The notes beneath the pieces were generated by a model. That model made no database searches. It saw nothing but the letters and a program-made list of their open reading frames with translations, and had not been told where the DNA came from. 46,434 nucleotides of DNA from Methanobacteriota archaeon (GTDB lineage Archaea > Thermoplasmatota > Poseidoniia > Poseidoniales > Thalassarchaeaceae): positions 1 to 46,434 of the forward strand of contig PBGH01000025.1 of NCBI GenBank assembly GCA_002720055.1. The letters run 5' to 3'. The position numbers were made by a program, and so were the translations under genes. Below are positions 28,089 through 37,077 of the stretch, in pieces (the first letter of the stretch is position 1; each line of letters begins with the position of its first letter).

Positions 28089-28802
28089 ATGCTATCAGAC
28101 GGGGAGTTTCATATCTCTATTTGGGAAGATGGAATTGAAATCTGGGTAACACAAATGGGCTCTCTAATGAATATGAATACAGCATTTGTGGACAGAACTA
28201 ATGGTGTAGTAGCTATTATCGATCCATTTGATTCAGATTTATGGGAGTCAAAACTCTCAGAAGAAGGTTTGACTCCCACTCATTTATTGTACACTCATAC
28301 CCATAGAGATCATGCTGCTGGATATCCTGGTATGATGGAGAGATATCCTAATCTTGAAGTATGGGGGCATGAAGATGCTAGAGTTCCAGATTTTGTTGAA
28401 CACATAGTTTTCACAGAAGTTGACTTTACTAATTCATGGTTTTGTGAGCCGGGAGAGACTATCGAGTGGTCTGCAGGTTCTATTTCACTATCAATCACTC
28501 ATTCTCCAGGACATGCTCCAGGTCATGTGACTATACATGGACATGGTGTTTATCATGCTGGAGATTTACTCTTTGTAAGGAGTGCTGGAAGAGTTGATCT
28601 CCCGGGAGGAGATCCACGAGCGCAGCAAAGAAGTCTAATTACAGCGAAGAAGATTCTTAGTGACCTTCCCGCAGACTGGAGATTGATTCCTGGTCACAGA
28701 TATGACGAATATAATGGAGGGATTCCTGATTGGATTAGTATTGGTGAGGTCCTGAAATACAACTATTTTCTTGCGAATATCACCATCCCTAAGGATGAAT
28801 GA
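28089..28802 (+). CDS. Metallo-beta-lactamase-fold hydrolase (glyoxalase II-like)
   Basis: A 237-residue zinc hydrolase. The metal-binding motif THTHRDHAAGYPGM (H-x-H-x-D-H) is near residue 70, followed by SPGHAPGHVTIHG, then YHAGDLLFVRSAGRVDLPGG, and the final ligand in LIPGHRYDEY. This order is that of glyoxalase II, persulfide dioxygenase and related hydrolases; the exact substrate cannot be told. The frame is open to a TTG at 28062, but the ATG at 28089 is preferred because a TATA-like element (gtatatgc, about 28045-28052) would start transcription near 28070. It is monocistronic, diverging from leuS and converging on the LETM1-like gene. Confidence 0.82.
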   Translation: MLSDGEFHISIWEDGIEIWVTQMGSLMNMNTAFVDRTNGVVAIIDPFDSDLWESKLSEEGLTPTHLLYTHTHRDHAAGYPGMMERYPNLEVWGHEDARVPDFVEHIVFTEVDFTNSWFCEPGETIEWSAGSISLSITHSPGHAPGHVTIHGHGVYHAGDLLFVRSAGRVDLPGGDPRAQQRSLITAKKILSDLPADWRLIPGHRYDEYNGGIPDWISIGEVLKYNYFLANITIPKDE

Positions 28803-28833
28803 AGTAGTTTGCTGAATAAACTAACATATTCTA

Positions 28834-29340
28834 TTAGTTAGCATTATTACTCTTTTTCCTACCTAGAAGCTTACTCACAACTGAGCTCTCTTTTTCCAGT
28901 GATACTGAGCCCCCGTCTCTAACACTCTTCAGCGCATCGATTGGGATCCAGTCATCTGGGATAAGTCGCCAAGGAGTTACCCTGGCCATTATGCCTAGTA
29001 GAACCTGACTTCCTGGTATCATGAAAACCCGCAGTGGTGGAACGATGATACTCAATGCTGCTAAATCCTCTTTGGCCTGGATTTTCTCCTTTTTACTAAT
29101 CCTTCTTCCAATGAGTATGTTGGCTAGAATTCCTGATGTAATCTTAAAATGTTCAGCCCCAATCTTTGATGAATCCCAGGCACTTTCCAATGATTTGCCC
29201 CATTTTCCTGGCTCCTTTGCGACCTCTTTGATCTCATTCTGAGAGTTTTCTGGAAGGCGTTTGTAATTTGCTGCAGCACCAGTGGCAATCCATAGAATCC
29301 ATCGGGTTGAAAATCTGAGTAAGTTTCTTACTCTCCCCAT
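28834..29340 (-). CDS. LETM1-like domain protein (tentative)
   Basis: A 168-residue protein. Its N-terminus has a weak hydrophobic stretch (FSTRWILWIATGAAA). The part from about residue 90 (KEKIQAKEDLAALSIIVPPLR) through VFMIPGSQVLLGIMARVTPWRLIPDDW resembles the core of LETM1-like proteins, where a K-rich helix is followed by a hydrophobic 'P-x-x-x-F-x-x-P-G ... L-L-P' pattern. Eukaryotic LETM1 sits in the mitochondrial inner membrane and acts in cation homeostasis and ribosome binding; a bacterial group carries the domain too. The match here is by pattern only. The ATG at 29340 is chosen because it lies four bases after the aceE stop, indicating coupling to pyruvate dehydrogenase E1. A longer open frame reaching into aceE is unlikely. 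Confidence 0.5.
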   Translation of the reverse strand: MGRVRNLLRFSTRWILWIATGAAANYKRLPENSQNEIKEVAKEPGKWGKSLESAWDSSKIGAEHFKITSGILANILIGRRISKKEKIQAKEDLAALSIIVPPLRVFMIPGSQVLLGIMARVTPWRLIPDDWIPIDALKSVRDGGSVSLEKESSVVSKLLGRKKSNNAN

Positions 29341-29344
29341 GTAA

Positions 29345-32002
29345 TCACACAGTCTTATCCGTTTTTTCAGAGGTAATTCCAAGTTCGTTCAATGCCTTTT
29401 GTACTGTCCCAAATGGCATTTCACCGTCCTTCTCCAGTGCTGAAAGAGCTGCTACAACTATGCTATTGGTGTCTATCTCAAAAAAGGAACGAAGGGCATC
29501 TCTAGAGTCAGAACGACCAAATCCATCCGTACCCAATACTACGTATCTCCCCCTTACCCATCTCTGAATCATTTCCGGAACAGCGGCAATATAGTCAGAT
29601 GTGGCAATTGTAGTCATTCCATCTCCAAAACACTCTGACACGTACGGAATATCAGAGTAGTCCGGTTTGAGTCTCTTCGCTCTCTCCGATTCTAGTCCGA
29701 TTCTCCTTAGTTCTCCATAAGAAGTTACAGACCATACTTCTGAGGTAACTTTGTAATCACTAGAGAGCTTCTGCGCGGCTTCTCTAACATATTTTAGGAT
29801 CGATCCCGAGCCCAACAACCTCACCTTTGGACCGTCTCCAGGTATTTCTTCGAACAAATAGGCGCCTCTCACTATTCCCTCTTCAGAACCTTCTGGCTTG
29901 GGCATCTGTTGCTGATTCTCATTATAGAGCATAATATAGTGGAAAACATCGAGATTCTTGTCCCACATCTCATCAATACCATGTCTGATAATTATTGCTA
30001 ACTCGAAGGCATAAGCAGGATCCCACGAACGACAACTAGGAACAGCGGATGACATCAGCAAACTGTGTCCATCCTGATGTTGTAGGCCCTCTCCATTCAG
30101 GGTTGTCCGGCCAGCAGTAGCACCCATTAGGAAACCTCTAGATCTAGCATCTGCTGCACTCCAAATCTGATCTCCAACTCTCTGAAAGCCAAACATAGAG
30201 TAAAAAGTATAGAATGGTAAAGTTGGTACTTTCGCATTAGAATAGGAGGTGGCACTAGCTATCCAGGAGGCAATTGCTCCTGCTTCGGAAATACCTTCCT
30301 GTAGAACCTGTCCAGATTCAGATTCCTTGTAATTCAACAGCATTGAGTGATCGACAGGAGTATATTTCTGACCATGAGGTGCGAATATTGCGAACTCACT
30401 GAACAGTGGGTCCATTCCGAAGGTCCTTCCCTCATCTGGAATGATTGGAACGATATGTTCTCCTATCTGAGATTTTAATAGGTTCCTGAGCAATCTAACA
30501 AACGCCATGGTAGTGGAGACTTCTTGGCCCTGAGGGGTACCTTTATCGAAATCTGAATATGTTTCAATTCCAGGAAGTTGGAATTTTACTTCTATCGGAT
30601 TTCTGGAGGGTAGATAGCCACCTAGAGTTTTTCTTCTTTGCATTAGATATTCAAGCTCCTCGGATTCCTCCTCCAAAAGAACAAAAGGATCATTCTCTAA
30701 GTTAGTTTCATCGATGGAAAGATTCAATTCATCTCTGTAAGCGATAAGATCGGACATTTCCATCTTCTTTTTCTGGTGACTTGAGTTTCTTCCCTCGAAT
30801 GAATCTATACCCCACCCCTTCACGGTGTGTGCTAGAATCACAGCTGGGACGTCTGCTGAGAGAGCCGATTTGTATGCCGCATAAATCTTGATTGGATCGT
30901 GACCACCTCTGGTGAGTGCGTCAATTTCCTCATCACTCAACGATTTACCGATTTCCTCTAAGGACTTATTTCCAGAGAAAAATTCCTCTCTAAACTTGGA
31001 TGGATTTAGTGTACTGAGACGTTGCCAATCTCCATCAGTAATGCTTTCCATCTTCTTTAGAATTTCACCGTCCAAATCTGATCTCAAGATGCCATCCCAT
31101 CCGGATCCCCATATCAGTTTGATTACCTTCCATCCTGCTCCTCTGTATAGCCCTTCTAATTCCTGAATAATGTTAGAATTACCTCTTACTGGGCCGTCTA
31201 GTCTCTGAAGATTGCAGTTTACTACTACTACCAAGTTGTCTAATCTTTCACGACCAGCTACGGCGATGGATGCGATTGACTCGGGTTCATCCATCTCTCC
31301 ATCGCCCAAGAATGCGAAAACCCGGCTTTCTGATGTATCTGCAAGACCTCTCTGATTGAGATACTTCCAGAATCTGGCCTGCATTACTGCACCCAGGGGA
31401 CCTAATCCCATTGAAACAGTTGGATACTCCCAGAAATCCGGCATCAATCTTGGATGTGGATACGAAGAAAGACCATTCTCAAATGCCTCCTGTCTAAAAT
31501 TGGAAAGTTGGTCTCTTGAGATTCTTCCTTCAAGAAATGCTCTGGAGTATATGCCCGGACTTGCGTGACCTTGGATGAAAAGTGCATCACCAATTCCATT
31601 GAATTCTTTTCCTCTGAAAAAATGGTTGAAGCCTACTTCGTAGAGTGTTGAGATGGAAGAATATGTCGAAATATGGCCTCCGATCCCATCTATCCTCCTA
31701 TTGGCGTCTGAAACCATTACTGCAGCGTTCCAAAGAACGTGATTCTGGATTTCTTTTTCTAAGCTAATATTGCCAGGATATGGTGGCTGCTGGTCTACCG
31801 AAATAGAGTTCAGATATGGTGTTCTTGATGGAGGTGCTATAGGTATTCCGAGAGCCTTTGCCTCTGACATTAGTTCTTGCAGGAGCAAGCGAGCTCTTGA
31901 CGCTCCCTGAGTGGATGTTAGAGTCCTGAGTGCCTCGAGCCATTCATCGGTCTCCTCCGTATCTGGATCAGGTAATGTCTGTCGAGGCTCTGGGGAAGAC
32001 AT
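29345..32002 (-). CDS. aceE: Pyruvate dehydrogenase E1 component, homodimeric type
   Basis: Thiamine-diphosphate enzyme that decarboxylates pyruvate and transfers the acetyl group to the lipoyl E2 subunit. From the ATG at 32002 the product has 885 residues, matching E. coli AceE (887) almost throughout. Examples are NGLSSYPHPRLMPDFWEYPT, VSMGLGPLGAVMQARF, the TPP motif FLGDGEMDEPES ending in NCNLQRLDGPV, RGGHDPIKIYAAYKSA, ILAHTVKGWGID and LGTDGFGRSDSRDALR. The N-terminus PDPDTEETDEWLEAL also aligns with the bacterial start, so the 23 extra upstream codons are rejected. Homodimeric AceE is characteristic of Proteobacteria and Actinobacteria; archaea usually use pyruvate:ferredoxin oxidoreductase or an alpha/beta E1. 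No E2 or E3 lies in the window. Downstream, four bases away, is the LETM1-like gene; upstream is a GNAT acetyltransferase. Confidence 0.96.
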   Translation of the reverse strand: MSSPEPRQTLPDPDTEETDEWLEALRTLTSTQGASRARLLLQELMSEAKALGIPIAPPSRTPYLNSISVDQQPPYPGNISLEKEIQNHVLWNAAVMVSDANRRIDGIGGHISTYSSISTLYEVGFNHFFRGKEFNGIGDALFIQGHASPGIYSRAFLEGRISRDQLSNFRQEAFENGLSSYPHPRLMPDFWEYPTVSMGLGPLGAVMQARFWKYLNQRGLADTSESRVFAFLGDGEMDEPESIASIAVAGRERLDNLVVVVNCNLQRLDGPVRGNSNIIQELEGLYRGAGWKVIKLIWGSGWDGILRSDLDGEILKKMESITDGDWQRLSTLNPSKFREEFFSGNKSLEEIGKSLSDEEIDALTRGGHDPIKIYAAYKSALSADVPAVILAHTVKGWGIDSFEGRNSSHQKKKMEMSDLIAYRDELNLSIDETNLENDPFVLLEEESEELEYLMQRRKTLGGYLPSRNPIEVKFQLPGIETYSDFDKGTPQGQEVSTTMAFVRLLRNLLKSQIGEHIVPIIPDEGRTFGMDPLFSEFAIFAPHGQKYTPVDHSMLLNYKESESGQVLQEGISEAGAIASWIASATSYSNAKVPTLPFYTFYSMFGFQRVGDQIWSAADARSRGFLMGATAGRTTLNGEGLQHQDGHSLLMSSAVPSCRSWDPAYAFELAIIIRHGIDEMWDKNLDVFHYIMLYNENQQQMPKPEGSEEGIVRGAYLFEEIPGDGPKVRLLGSGSILKYVREAAQKLSSDYKVTSEVWSVTSYGELRRIGLESERAKRLKPDYSDIPYVSECFGDGMTTIATSDYIAAVPEMIQRWVRGRYVVLGTDGFGRSDSRDALRSFFEIDTNSIVVAALSALEKDGEMPFGTVQKALNELGITSEKTDKTV

Positions 32003-32086
32003 GGTATCACAGTCCCGTAGGACAATTTTCCAGAAGAGGGGTGTTTTTTGAATGGGTCGTCTTGCATGCATGAGGTGCCAATGACA

Positions 32087-32683
32087 TTAGGCACCTATTT
32101 CGATCAGATGACAATGGTGTAAAGTTCGTACTCCAGCAACAGTAATTGCAGAGTCGCCAGACACACATCTTTCACCCCCCCATTTTTTAAGAATCATCTC
32201 CACAGTCTTTAGTCCGGGGTTATTGTTTGGATCTACCTTGACTTCCACCAATATTTTTCCAGTCTGGGCGAGCCAATGGAGTGAAGCTTCAATACTCCTT
32301 CTAGCGTATCCATGCCTCTGTTCTGAGCTTCTGACCCAATAACCAAGATTCCAAACCGCTCTTTCTGATCTGGTAACTCTGTCAAAGCCCAACAATCCTA
32401 CCACATATCCATCCCAAGGTCGGATCATGCACCAATGATGGAGTAGGCCGGCCCTTCCCTTTCTCTCAGTATCAAGAATAAAATTCTCTATCTGTGATTT
32501 TGTATCCCTATCGGGGTTTATCCATGGCATTGCCCTCATGACATCAGGCCAAGTCTCATTAAAGGCCTCTATGATTTCAGGTATGTATCTCTTGGACGCC
32601 GGTCGAAGAACGAGGCCTTCGTCGACTCTAATTGAAGAAGTTGCCCTCCGTTGCATTGGACGTGCCACGGTGGTCCTACGCAT
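32087..32683 (-). CDS. GNAT-family N-acetyltransferase (RimJ/RimL-like)
   Basis: A 198-residue acetyl-CoA-dependent acetyltransferase. It opens with a basic stretch (MRRTTVARPMQRRATSS), then the GNAT fold: LVLRPASKRYIPEIIEAFN, GLLGFDRVTRSERAVWNLGYW, then the acetyl-CoA loop region SSEQRHGYARRSIEASLHWL and VEVKVDPNNNPGLKTVEMIL, matching the RimJ/RimL subgroup ('YW ... G-x-G/A-R/T-E-A' and 'N-x-x-S/G'). Substrate could be a protein N-terminus, such as a ribosomal protein, or a small molecule. The start at 32683 lies just after the preceding gene (stop at 32706); the longer frame back to 32806 overlaps that gene and is not used. An ATG at 32656 is a second option. Confidence 0.75.
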   Translation of the reverse strand: MRRTTVARPMQRRATSSIRVDEGLVLRPASKRYIPEIIEAFNETWPDVMRAMPWINPDRDTKSQIENFILDTERKGRAGLLHHWCMIRPWDGYVVGLLGFDRVTRSERAVWNLGYWVRSSEQRHGYARRSIEASLHWLAQTGKILVEVKVDPNNNPGLKTVEMILKKWGGERCVSGDSAITVAGVRTLHHCHLIEIGA

Positions 32684-32705
32684 AGTATTGCGTGTAGACC
32701 CGGGG

Positions 32706-33830
32706 TTAAGAAATGAGTTTCTCCATTGCTCTTTGGACGTCTTCGTTATCTGGGAAGGAATCATTTGCGGATTCGACCATCCTTTTTGCCTCCCTATCTC
32801 TACCAATCGACATTAACAATCTGCCAACCGAATAAATCAAAGAGGTGCGATTGCCGAGATGAGGGCCAACTTCATCGAGAAGTACTGTTGCCTGTGCTAT
32901 ATTATGCTCCTTAGCTGATGTTATAGCAGCTTGAAGTTGTTTGATTATTTCTGGTGCAGCCCATTCATCCTCTTGGTGCCATGGCCAGAAAGACGTTTTT
33001 ACTTCATTGACATCTAAACCATTCTCGCTGTATCCCTCAGAATGGAATACTGGTGCAGAAGGAATCCGCTGCTCTACATCTCCTTCTCCGTCTTCCTTTT
33101 TTTCATGTGACGGGGTCGGTTTCGCTTCTATATTTGGAATGTCTAAAGATGGGGCAGATGGAATCTGCGTAATGGGTCTAGCAGGTTCCTTTCTTTCATT
33201 CGCAAATGCGGCCTCAAACTCGTCAACTTTTCCATCTCCGTCAAAGTCACCAGGTGTCAAGGATTGCGTATCTAATTCCTCATTGGACACGCTGCTTACT
33301 TCTGGTATTTCACTAGCTGGAACCTGATTCACGAATTCGGGAGTCTCGGCATTTGGATGGATTAGCTCTATCTTTTGTATCTCAATTTCATCTTCAACCT
33401 CTTCCTGATTCTCAGGAACCTCGAATTTTTTTACGTAAAGTGGAATATCCTCTGAAGTCAATTCGTAATCTTCCTCTTCAACGGCTTCTGTTGGTTTAAT
33501 CATTGAAGCTAGGTCTGGTTGGCTATTCAGTAAAATCTCCTCCCCATCTTCATACTGGGCTACCTCGACAGTTAGATCGTCCATAGCAAATGAAGGTGGA
33601 GCTGGTTCTTCCGATATCTCCTCTTTCTCTAATGAGCTCATTAACTCATCTAGTAGATCGGAAGACTCAGTGTCTCCGATATCTGAATCCTGTTGGAAGG
33701 CTGCTCTGTCAATCTGATAATAGCATCTTGTACATACTTTGGTTCCTTCTTGGTTCACATGCTGGCAAGAAGGACAAATTTCTCCCTTAGGAGTAGCGTT
33801 TCTCCATGATTTGAATTTATCAAATACCAT
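32706..33830 (-). CDS. Zinc-ribbon protein with acidic linker, EF-hand-like loop and C-terminal helical repeat
   Basis: Not assignable to a named family. Residues about 18-38 are a zinc ribbon (CPSC ... CTRC). Residues 45-280 are acidic, Pro/Glu/Ser-rich and probably disordered, with an EF-hand-like loop DFDGDGKVDEFEAAF near residue 200. The last 90 residues (EIIKQLQAAITSAKEHNIAQ through NEDVQRAMEKLIS) form paired helices like TPR repeats, preceded by FWPWHQEDEW. There is no membrane helix, so it is cytoplasmic. The start at 33830 is favoured over the ATG six bases upstream because the GAGGGGG ribosome-binding site then has normal spacing. It heads the GNAT-aceE-LETM1 strand run and diverges from the helicase gene. 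Confidence 0.7.
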   Translation of the reverse strand: MVFDKFKSWRNATPKGEICPSCQHVNQEGTKVCTRCYYQIDRAAFQQDSDIGDTESSDLLDELMSSLEKEEISEEPAPPSFAMDDLTVEVAQYEDGEEILLNSQPDLASMIKPTEAVEEEDYELTSEDIPLYVKKFEVPENQEEVEDEIEIQKIELIHPNAETPEFVNQVPASEIPEVSSVSNEELDTQSLTPGDFDGDGKVDEFEAAFANERKEPARPITQIPSAPSLDIPNIEAKPTPSHEKKEDGEGDVEQRIPSAPVFHSEGYSENGLDVNEVKTSFWPWHQEDEWAAPEIIKQLQAAITSAKEHNIAQATVLLDEVGPHLGNRTSLIYSVGRLLMSIGRDREAKRMVESANDSFPDNEDVQRAMEKLIS

Positions 33831-33925
33831 CCGCATCCCCCTCGGACAGCCTCCTCGAGGTACACAAGCGTTTAATCCTCACTGGAATAAGTTAGAGGGT
33901 TGTTCCTGAGCTCTCTCAAGTAATC

Positions 33926-35884
33926 GTGATAGAGGCTGGGTGTGACGGGCCCTCTGTGGCCAAGTCGCGGGTAACGGTATCCAGTCGATTCAAGAGAAGC
34001 CAGGATTATCATGAGGCCTATCTGAAACTAATCAGATGGGAGCTTGAAGATGAGTTAGCTATGACTGAGAAAAGATTGAAAGACTGGCCAGATAAGAAGC
34101 TAGAAGCTAATGGTATTGCTCTGTTTGGACTCGTTGCAAAGACCGATGGATGGTTATTTGGCCAGAGAATTGTCAAGCTTAGGCCAAAATCTGGAGGGAG
34201 CTTTGGAAGTCACAGATTTAGGCAGGGAGATATAGTAATGCTGAGTAGATCCACCCCTCTGAAGGAGAAGCCGATAGAGGCGATTGTCAGCGACAGGTCT
34301 CGAGGGGCGATTAGGGTAGTACTTCCTGAAGCTCCCTCGGGGCTTAGAGGTGGAACTTGGAGGATGGATAGAGGTGCAAATAGAGTTGCATTTGATAGGA
34401 TGAGAGATGCCCTGAACATGATTTTCGAGGAAGATGGCGGTGTCCCACTTAGAGACCTGTTGTTGGGAATGGTGCATGATCCATCCGGGACTGCGTCACT
34501 AATCCCTGAAATGGGAGGAGTTAGGTCCCAAAATACAACTCTAGCAAGTGGTTTGAATAGAGCGCAGAGAGAGGCTTCCGAACATGCAATCCATAGTAGG
34601 TTGACTTTAATCCAGGGTCCACCGGGTACTGGTAAGACCTACACAGCTGTCAGAGTTCTGGAGGCATGGGCCAAGCAAGACTATGGCACAATATTAGCTG
34701 TGGCCGACTCCAACGTAGCTGTTGACAACTTATTGGAGGGATTGCTAGAGCTTGGAGTCAGGGCAGTTAGATTAGGTCAACCTGTCAAGGTTCGAGAAAA
34801 TTTGAGGAAGGCTACAATGGATGCTCAAATGGAAATACATGAGTTAAATAGAGAATTAGTTGAAGAAATCGAAAGAAATGAAAAATTGGCTAGGAGGATA
34901 AAAGGTATGAGGGGAGGCAAAGAAAAAGGTCTAGCTCACAGGGATCTTAGTAGGGGGTGGAAGCAGGTACGAAGAATTGAGAGAGAAATCAGGGACGATA
35001 TCCTAGATAGATGTCAAGTTCTTTGTTGTACTTGCATAGGCTCAGGTCACGATTTACTCGATGGCAGGAGATTCTCAAGGGTGCTTATTGACGAGGCTAC
35101 ACAGGCAACAGAGCCTGCATCACTCGTCCCTCTAGTAAGAGGTTCTAGGCAGATTGTGCTTATCGGGGACCACAAGCAGCTTCCACCGACCGTTATTTCA
35201 AAAAGAGCCGAGGATGGGGGTCTAAGCAAATCTCTTTTCGAACGTTTGATAGACATGGGGATTGAGCCTAAACTACTTAATACTCAATACAGAATGCATC
35301 CATCAATATCTGAATTTCCAAATGCTCATTTCTATCAAGGGATGTTAGAAGACGGAGTAAGTGCTGAAGAGAGGGAGGCACCTGTGGGAATGCTATGGCC
35401 GGATTGGGAGTCTCCAATGGCTTTCGTTCCTGTAGATGGAGACGAGGTTATCTCCCCTGATGGGGCATCAAAGGAAAACCCTGCAGAAGCATCTTGGACT
35501 GTGAAGATTCTAATTGGATTGGTAGATGGTGGAGAAGTTGATCTTTCGGATATCGGAATTGTCACACCATATGCTGGACAGGTCAGAGCGATAAGGGACA
35601 TGATGCCTGAATCTCTACAGAGTGTGGAGGTTAGAACTGTTGATGGATATCAGGGAAGAGAGAAAGATGTGATTATCTTCTCTTGTGTTAGATCCAATAA
35701 GCAAGGAAATGTAGGATTTCTATCTGATCCTAGGCGGCTAAATGTAGCATTAACTAGGTCAAGGAGAGGTTTGGTGGTTGTAGGTGATCCAGAAACGTTG
35801 AGGAATGATGAGAGCTGGGCGTCCTGGATAGAACATATTCGGAATAGGAAGCTTGAGGCATGGCATCTTCTCGGTACAGCATGA
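33926..35884 (+). CDS. SF1 helicase of the Upf1/IGHMBP2 type
   Basis: A 652-residue superfamily 1B ATP-dependent helicase. Walker A is IQGPPGTGKTYTAVRVLEAW near residue 230; Walker B is VLIDEATQATEPASLVPL near 388; then GDHKQLPPTV (motif III), LNTQYRMHPSI (motif IV), SVEVRTVDGYQGREKDVIIF (motif V) and LNVALTRSRRGLVVVGD (motif VI). The N-terminal 200 residues form a beta-barrel-like region as in IGHMBP2, and a charged, helical insertion (NRELVEEIERNEKLARRIKG) lies between motifs Ia and II, as in this family's stalk. Substrate may be DNA or RNA; archaeal members are not well characterised. Start is a GTG at 33926. It heads a tight plus-strand cluster; the RDD gene begins seven bases after its stop. 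Confidence 0.9.
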   Translation: MIEAGCDGPSVAKSRVTVSSRFKRSQDYHEAYLKLIRWELEDELAMTEKRLKDWPDKKLEANGIALFGLVAKTDGWLFGQRIVKLRPKSGGSFGSHRFRQGDIVMLSRSTPLKEKPIEAIVSDRSRGAIRVVLPEAPSGLRGGTWRMDRGANRVAFDRMRDALNMIFEEDGGVPLRDLLLGMVHDPSGTASLIPEMGGVRSQNTTLASGLNRAQREASEHAIHSRLTLIQGPPGTGKTYTAVRVLEAWAKQDYGTILAVADSNVAVDNLLEGLLELGVRAVRLGQPVKVRENLRKATMDAQMEIHELNRELVEEIERNEKLARRIKGMRGGKEKGLAHRDLSRGWKQVRRIEREIRDDILDRCQVLCCTCIGSGHDLLDGRRFSRVLIDEATQATEPASLVPLVRGSRQIVLIGDHKQLPPTVISKRAEDGGLSKSLFERLIDMGIEPKLLNTQYRMHPSISEFPNAHFYQGMLEDGVSAEEREAPVGMLWPDWESPMAFVPVDGDEVISPDGASKENPAEASWTVKILIGLVDGGEVDLSDIGIVTPYAGQVRAIRDMMPESLQSVEVRTVDGYQGREKDVIIFSCVRSNKQGNVGFLSDPRRLNVALTRSRRGLVVVGDPETLRNDESWASWIEHIRNRKLEAWHLLGTA

Positions 35885-35890
35885 GGTCGT

Positions 35891-36466
35891 ATGATGGAAG
35901 ATCATGACTCTCCGATTTCCATCCATGGAGGAGGGACTCTTGCAAAGGCAATTGTTTCTCAAAGTCAAGATCATTGGTCTGTTCCAGATGGGGCGATATT
36001 ATCGTCTTGGACAAGAAGAGTTGTTGCTTTCGTGGTTGATGTAATTATTGTCTACTCGATACTTTCTCTCGCTACAAATGGGATGATCCAGAATTTCCTG
36101 AATCTTTCACTTTGGGCTTCAAGAGATTTCCATTACGCTGCTGCTTATGCACTAATCTTGATTACAACCCTCTGGTTATATTGGAGGGTAACTGGATTAA
36201 CATTTTCCAGATCCCTGGGCCAGAAGATGTTCGGAATAGCAATAGTAAGTGAAGATGGTTCTGAGGTCACAAGTAAGATGTGGGATAAGCGATCAGCGGG
36301 AAAGTTGCTATATCTAATACCAATTATTGGTTGGTATATCGTACTTTATGAGATTGCCAGAATTTCTCAAAGGCACACGCATCAATCAAATCTTGATCTC
36401 AGAAATGGAACAATAGTAGCTCATGCAAATTCTCTTCCTCCGGCTAGTAGAAGGCACGTTCGGTAG
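35891..36466 (+). CDS. RDD-family membrane protein
   Basis: A 191-residue protein with about three membrane helices: SWTRRVVAFVVDVIIVYSIL carries the R-D-D-like signature (Arg followed by Asp in the first helix), then AAYALILITTLWLYWRV, and SLGQKMFGIAIVSEDG is the usual RDD 'S-x-G-K/Q-x-x-x-G' segment; a last hydrophobic stretch (LLYLIPIIGWYIVLYEIA) follows. The first 35 residues are polar and cytoplasmic. The family's function is mostly unknown; some members have been linked to ion transport. A GAGGT ribosome-binding site precedes the ATG, seven bases after the helicase stop, and the Sua5 gene follows eight bases after its own stop, so these genes form one operon. Confidence 0.8.
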   Translation: MMEDHDSPISIHGGGTLAKAIVSQSQDHWSVPDGAILSSWTRRVVAFVVDVIIVYSILSLATNGMIQNFLNLSLWASRDFHYAAAYALILITTLWLYWRVTGLTFSRSLGQKMFGIAIVSEDGSEVTSKMWDKRSAGKLLYLIPIIGWYIVLYEIARISQRHTHQSNLDLRNGTIVAHANSLPPASRRHVR

Positions 36467-36474
36467 GCTGGAAA

Positions 36475-37077
36475 ATGGATAGAGTGATTGATTTTGTTCT
36501 TTCAGAGGGTTGTATTGTTTATCCAACATCAACTCTTCCCGCCTTAGGATGTATTCCAACAACTAATGCGTTGGACATGTTATTCAAGATCAAAGGTAGA
36601 TCAAGTGAAAATCCTGTAAGTCTCGGAGTTTCTAGTCTAGACCAAGCTAGTGAAATTGTAGAGATTCCAGAAGATGTGGGGTTGATCCTGAATTCTTTTC
36701 CCGATGGATCTCTTACAATTATGCTAAAACCTCACCGAAAGATGGATTCCCGTCTTGGAGGAGAGAAGGTTGCAATAAGGGTCGTTTCCGATACTAAAGC
36801 TAGGGAACTCATAGAAAGTACCGGTCCACTCACTGCCACCAGTGCGAATGTCTCTGGAGAAGAGCCGTTGCTGAATTGTATCTTGGCAGCAAAACAATTG
36901 TCTTCTCCACAAGTACCTGTGTTAGGGATTGGAGGGGTTTGCGAAGGCGGAGCGCCCAGTACTTTGATAGCATGGCACACGGTCTGGGATTCACCTGAGT
37001 CAATGCGGATAGAGGTTATCAGAGAAGGTAAGATCAGTTCGGAGGAAGTGCTAGCATGGTGGAAGAAGATGACTTGA
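36475..37077 (+). CDS. Threonylcarbamoyl-AMP synthase (Sua5/TsaC/YrdC family)
   Basis: Makes threonylcarbamoyl-AMP from threonine, bicarbonate and ATP, the first step in t6A modification of tRNA position 37. The 200 residues show the YrdC fold: IVYPTSTLPALGCIPTT near the N-terminus, the KIKGRSSENPVSLGV loop (family K-x-R-x-x-x-x-P), PDGSLTIMLKPHR, VAIRVVSDTKARELI and PLTATSANVSGEEP. It is the short form (TsaC-like) without the C-terminal Sua5 domain of many archaeal enzymes. The 3' end overlaps the MetAP2 gene by 22 bases, so the two are translationally coupled; both act in translation-related maturation. The start at 36475 follows the RDD stop by eight bases. Confidence 0.88.
   Translation: MDRVIDFVLSEGCIVYPTSTLPALGCIPTTNALDMLFKIKGRSSENPVSLGVSSLDQASEIVEIPEDVGLILNSFPDGSLTIMLKPHRKMDSRLGGEKVAIRVVSDTKARELIESTGPLTATSANVSGEEPLLNCILAAKQLSSPQVPVLGIGGVCEGGAPSTLIAWHTVWDSPESMRIEVIREGKISSEEVLAWWKKMT

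Noticed and set aside
32003..32071. 23-residue upstream extension of AceE
   Set aside because: Residues before the ATG at 32002 do not match the conserved AceE N-terminus, and the remainder matches the bacterial length.
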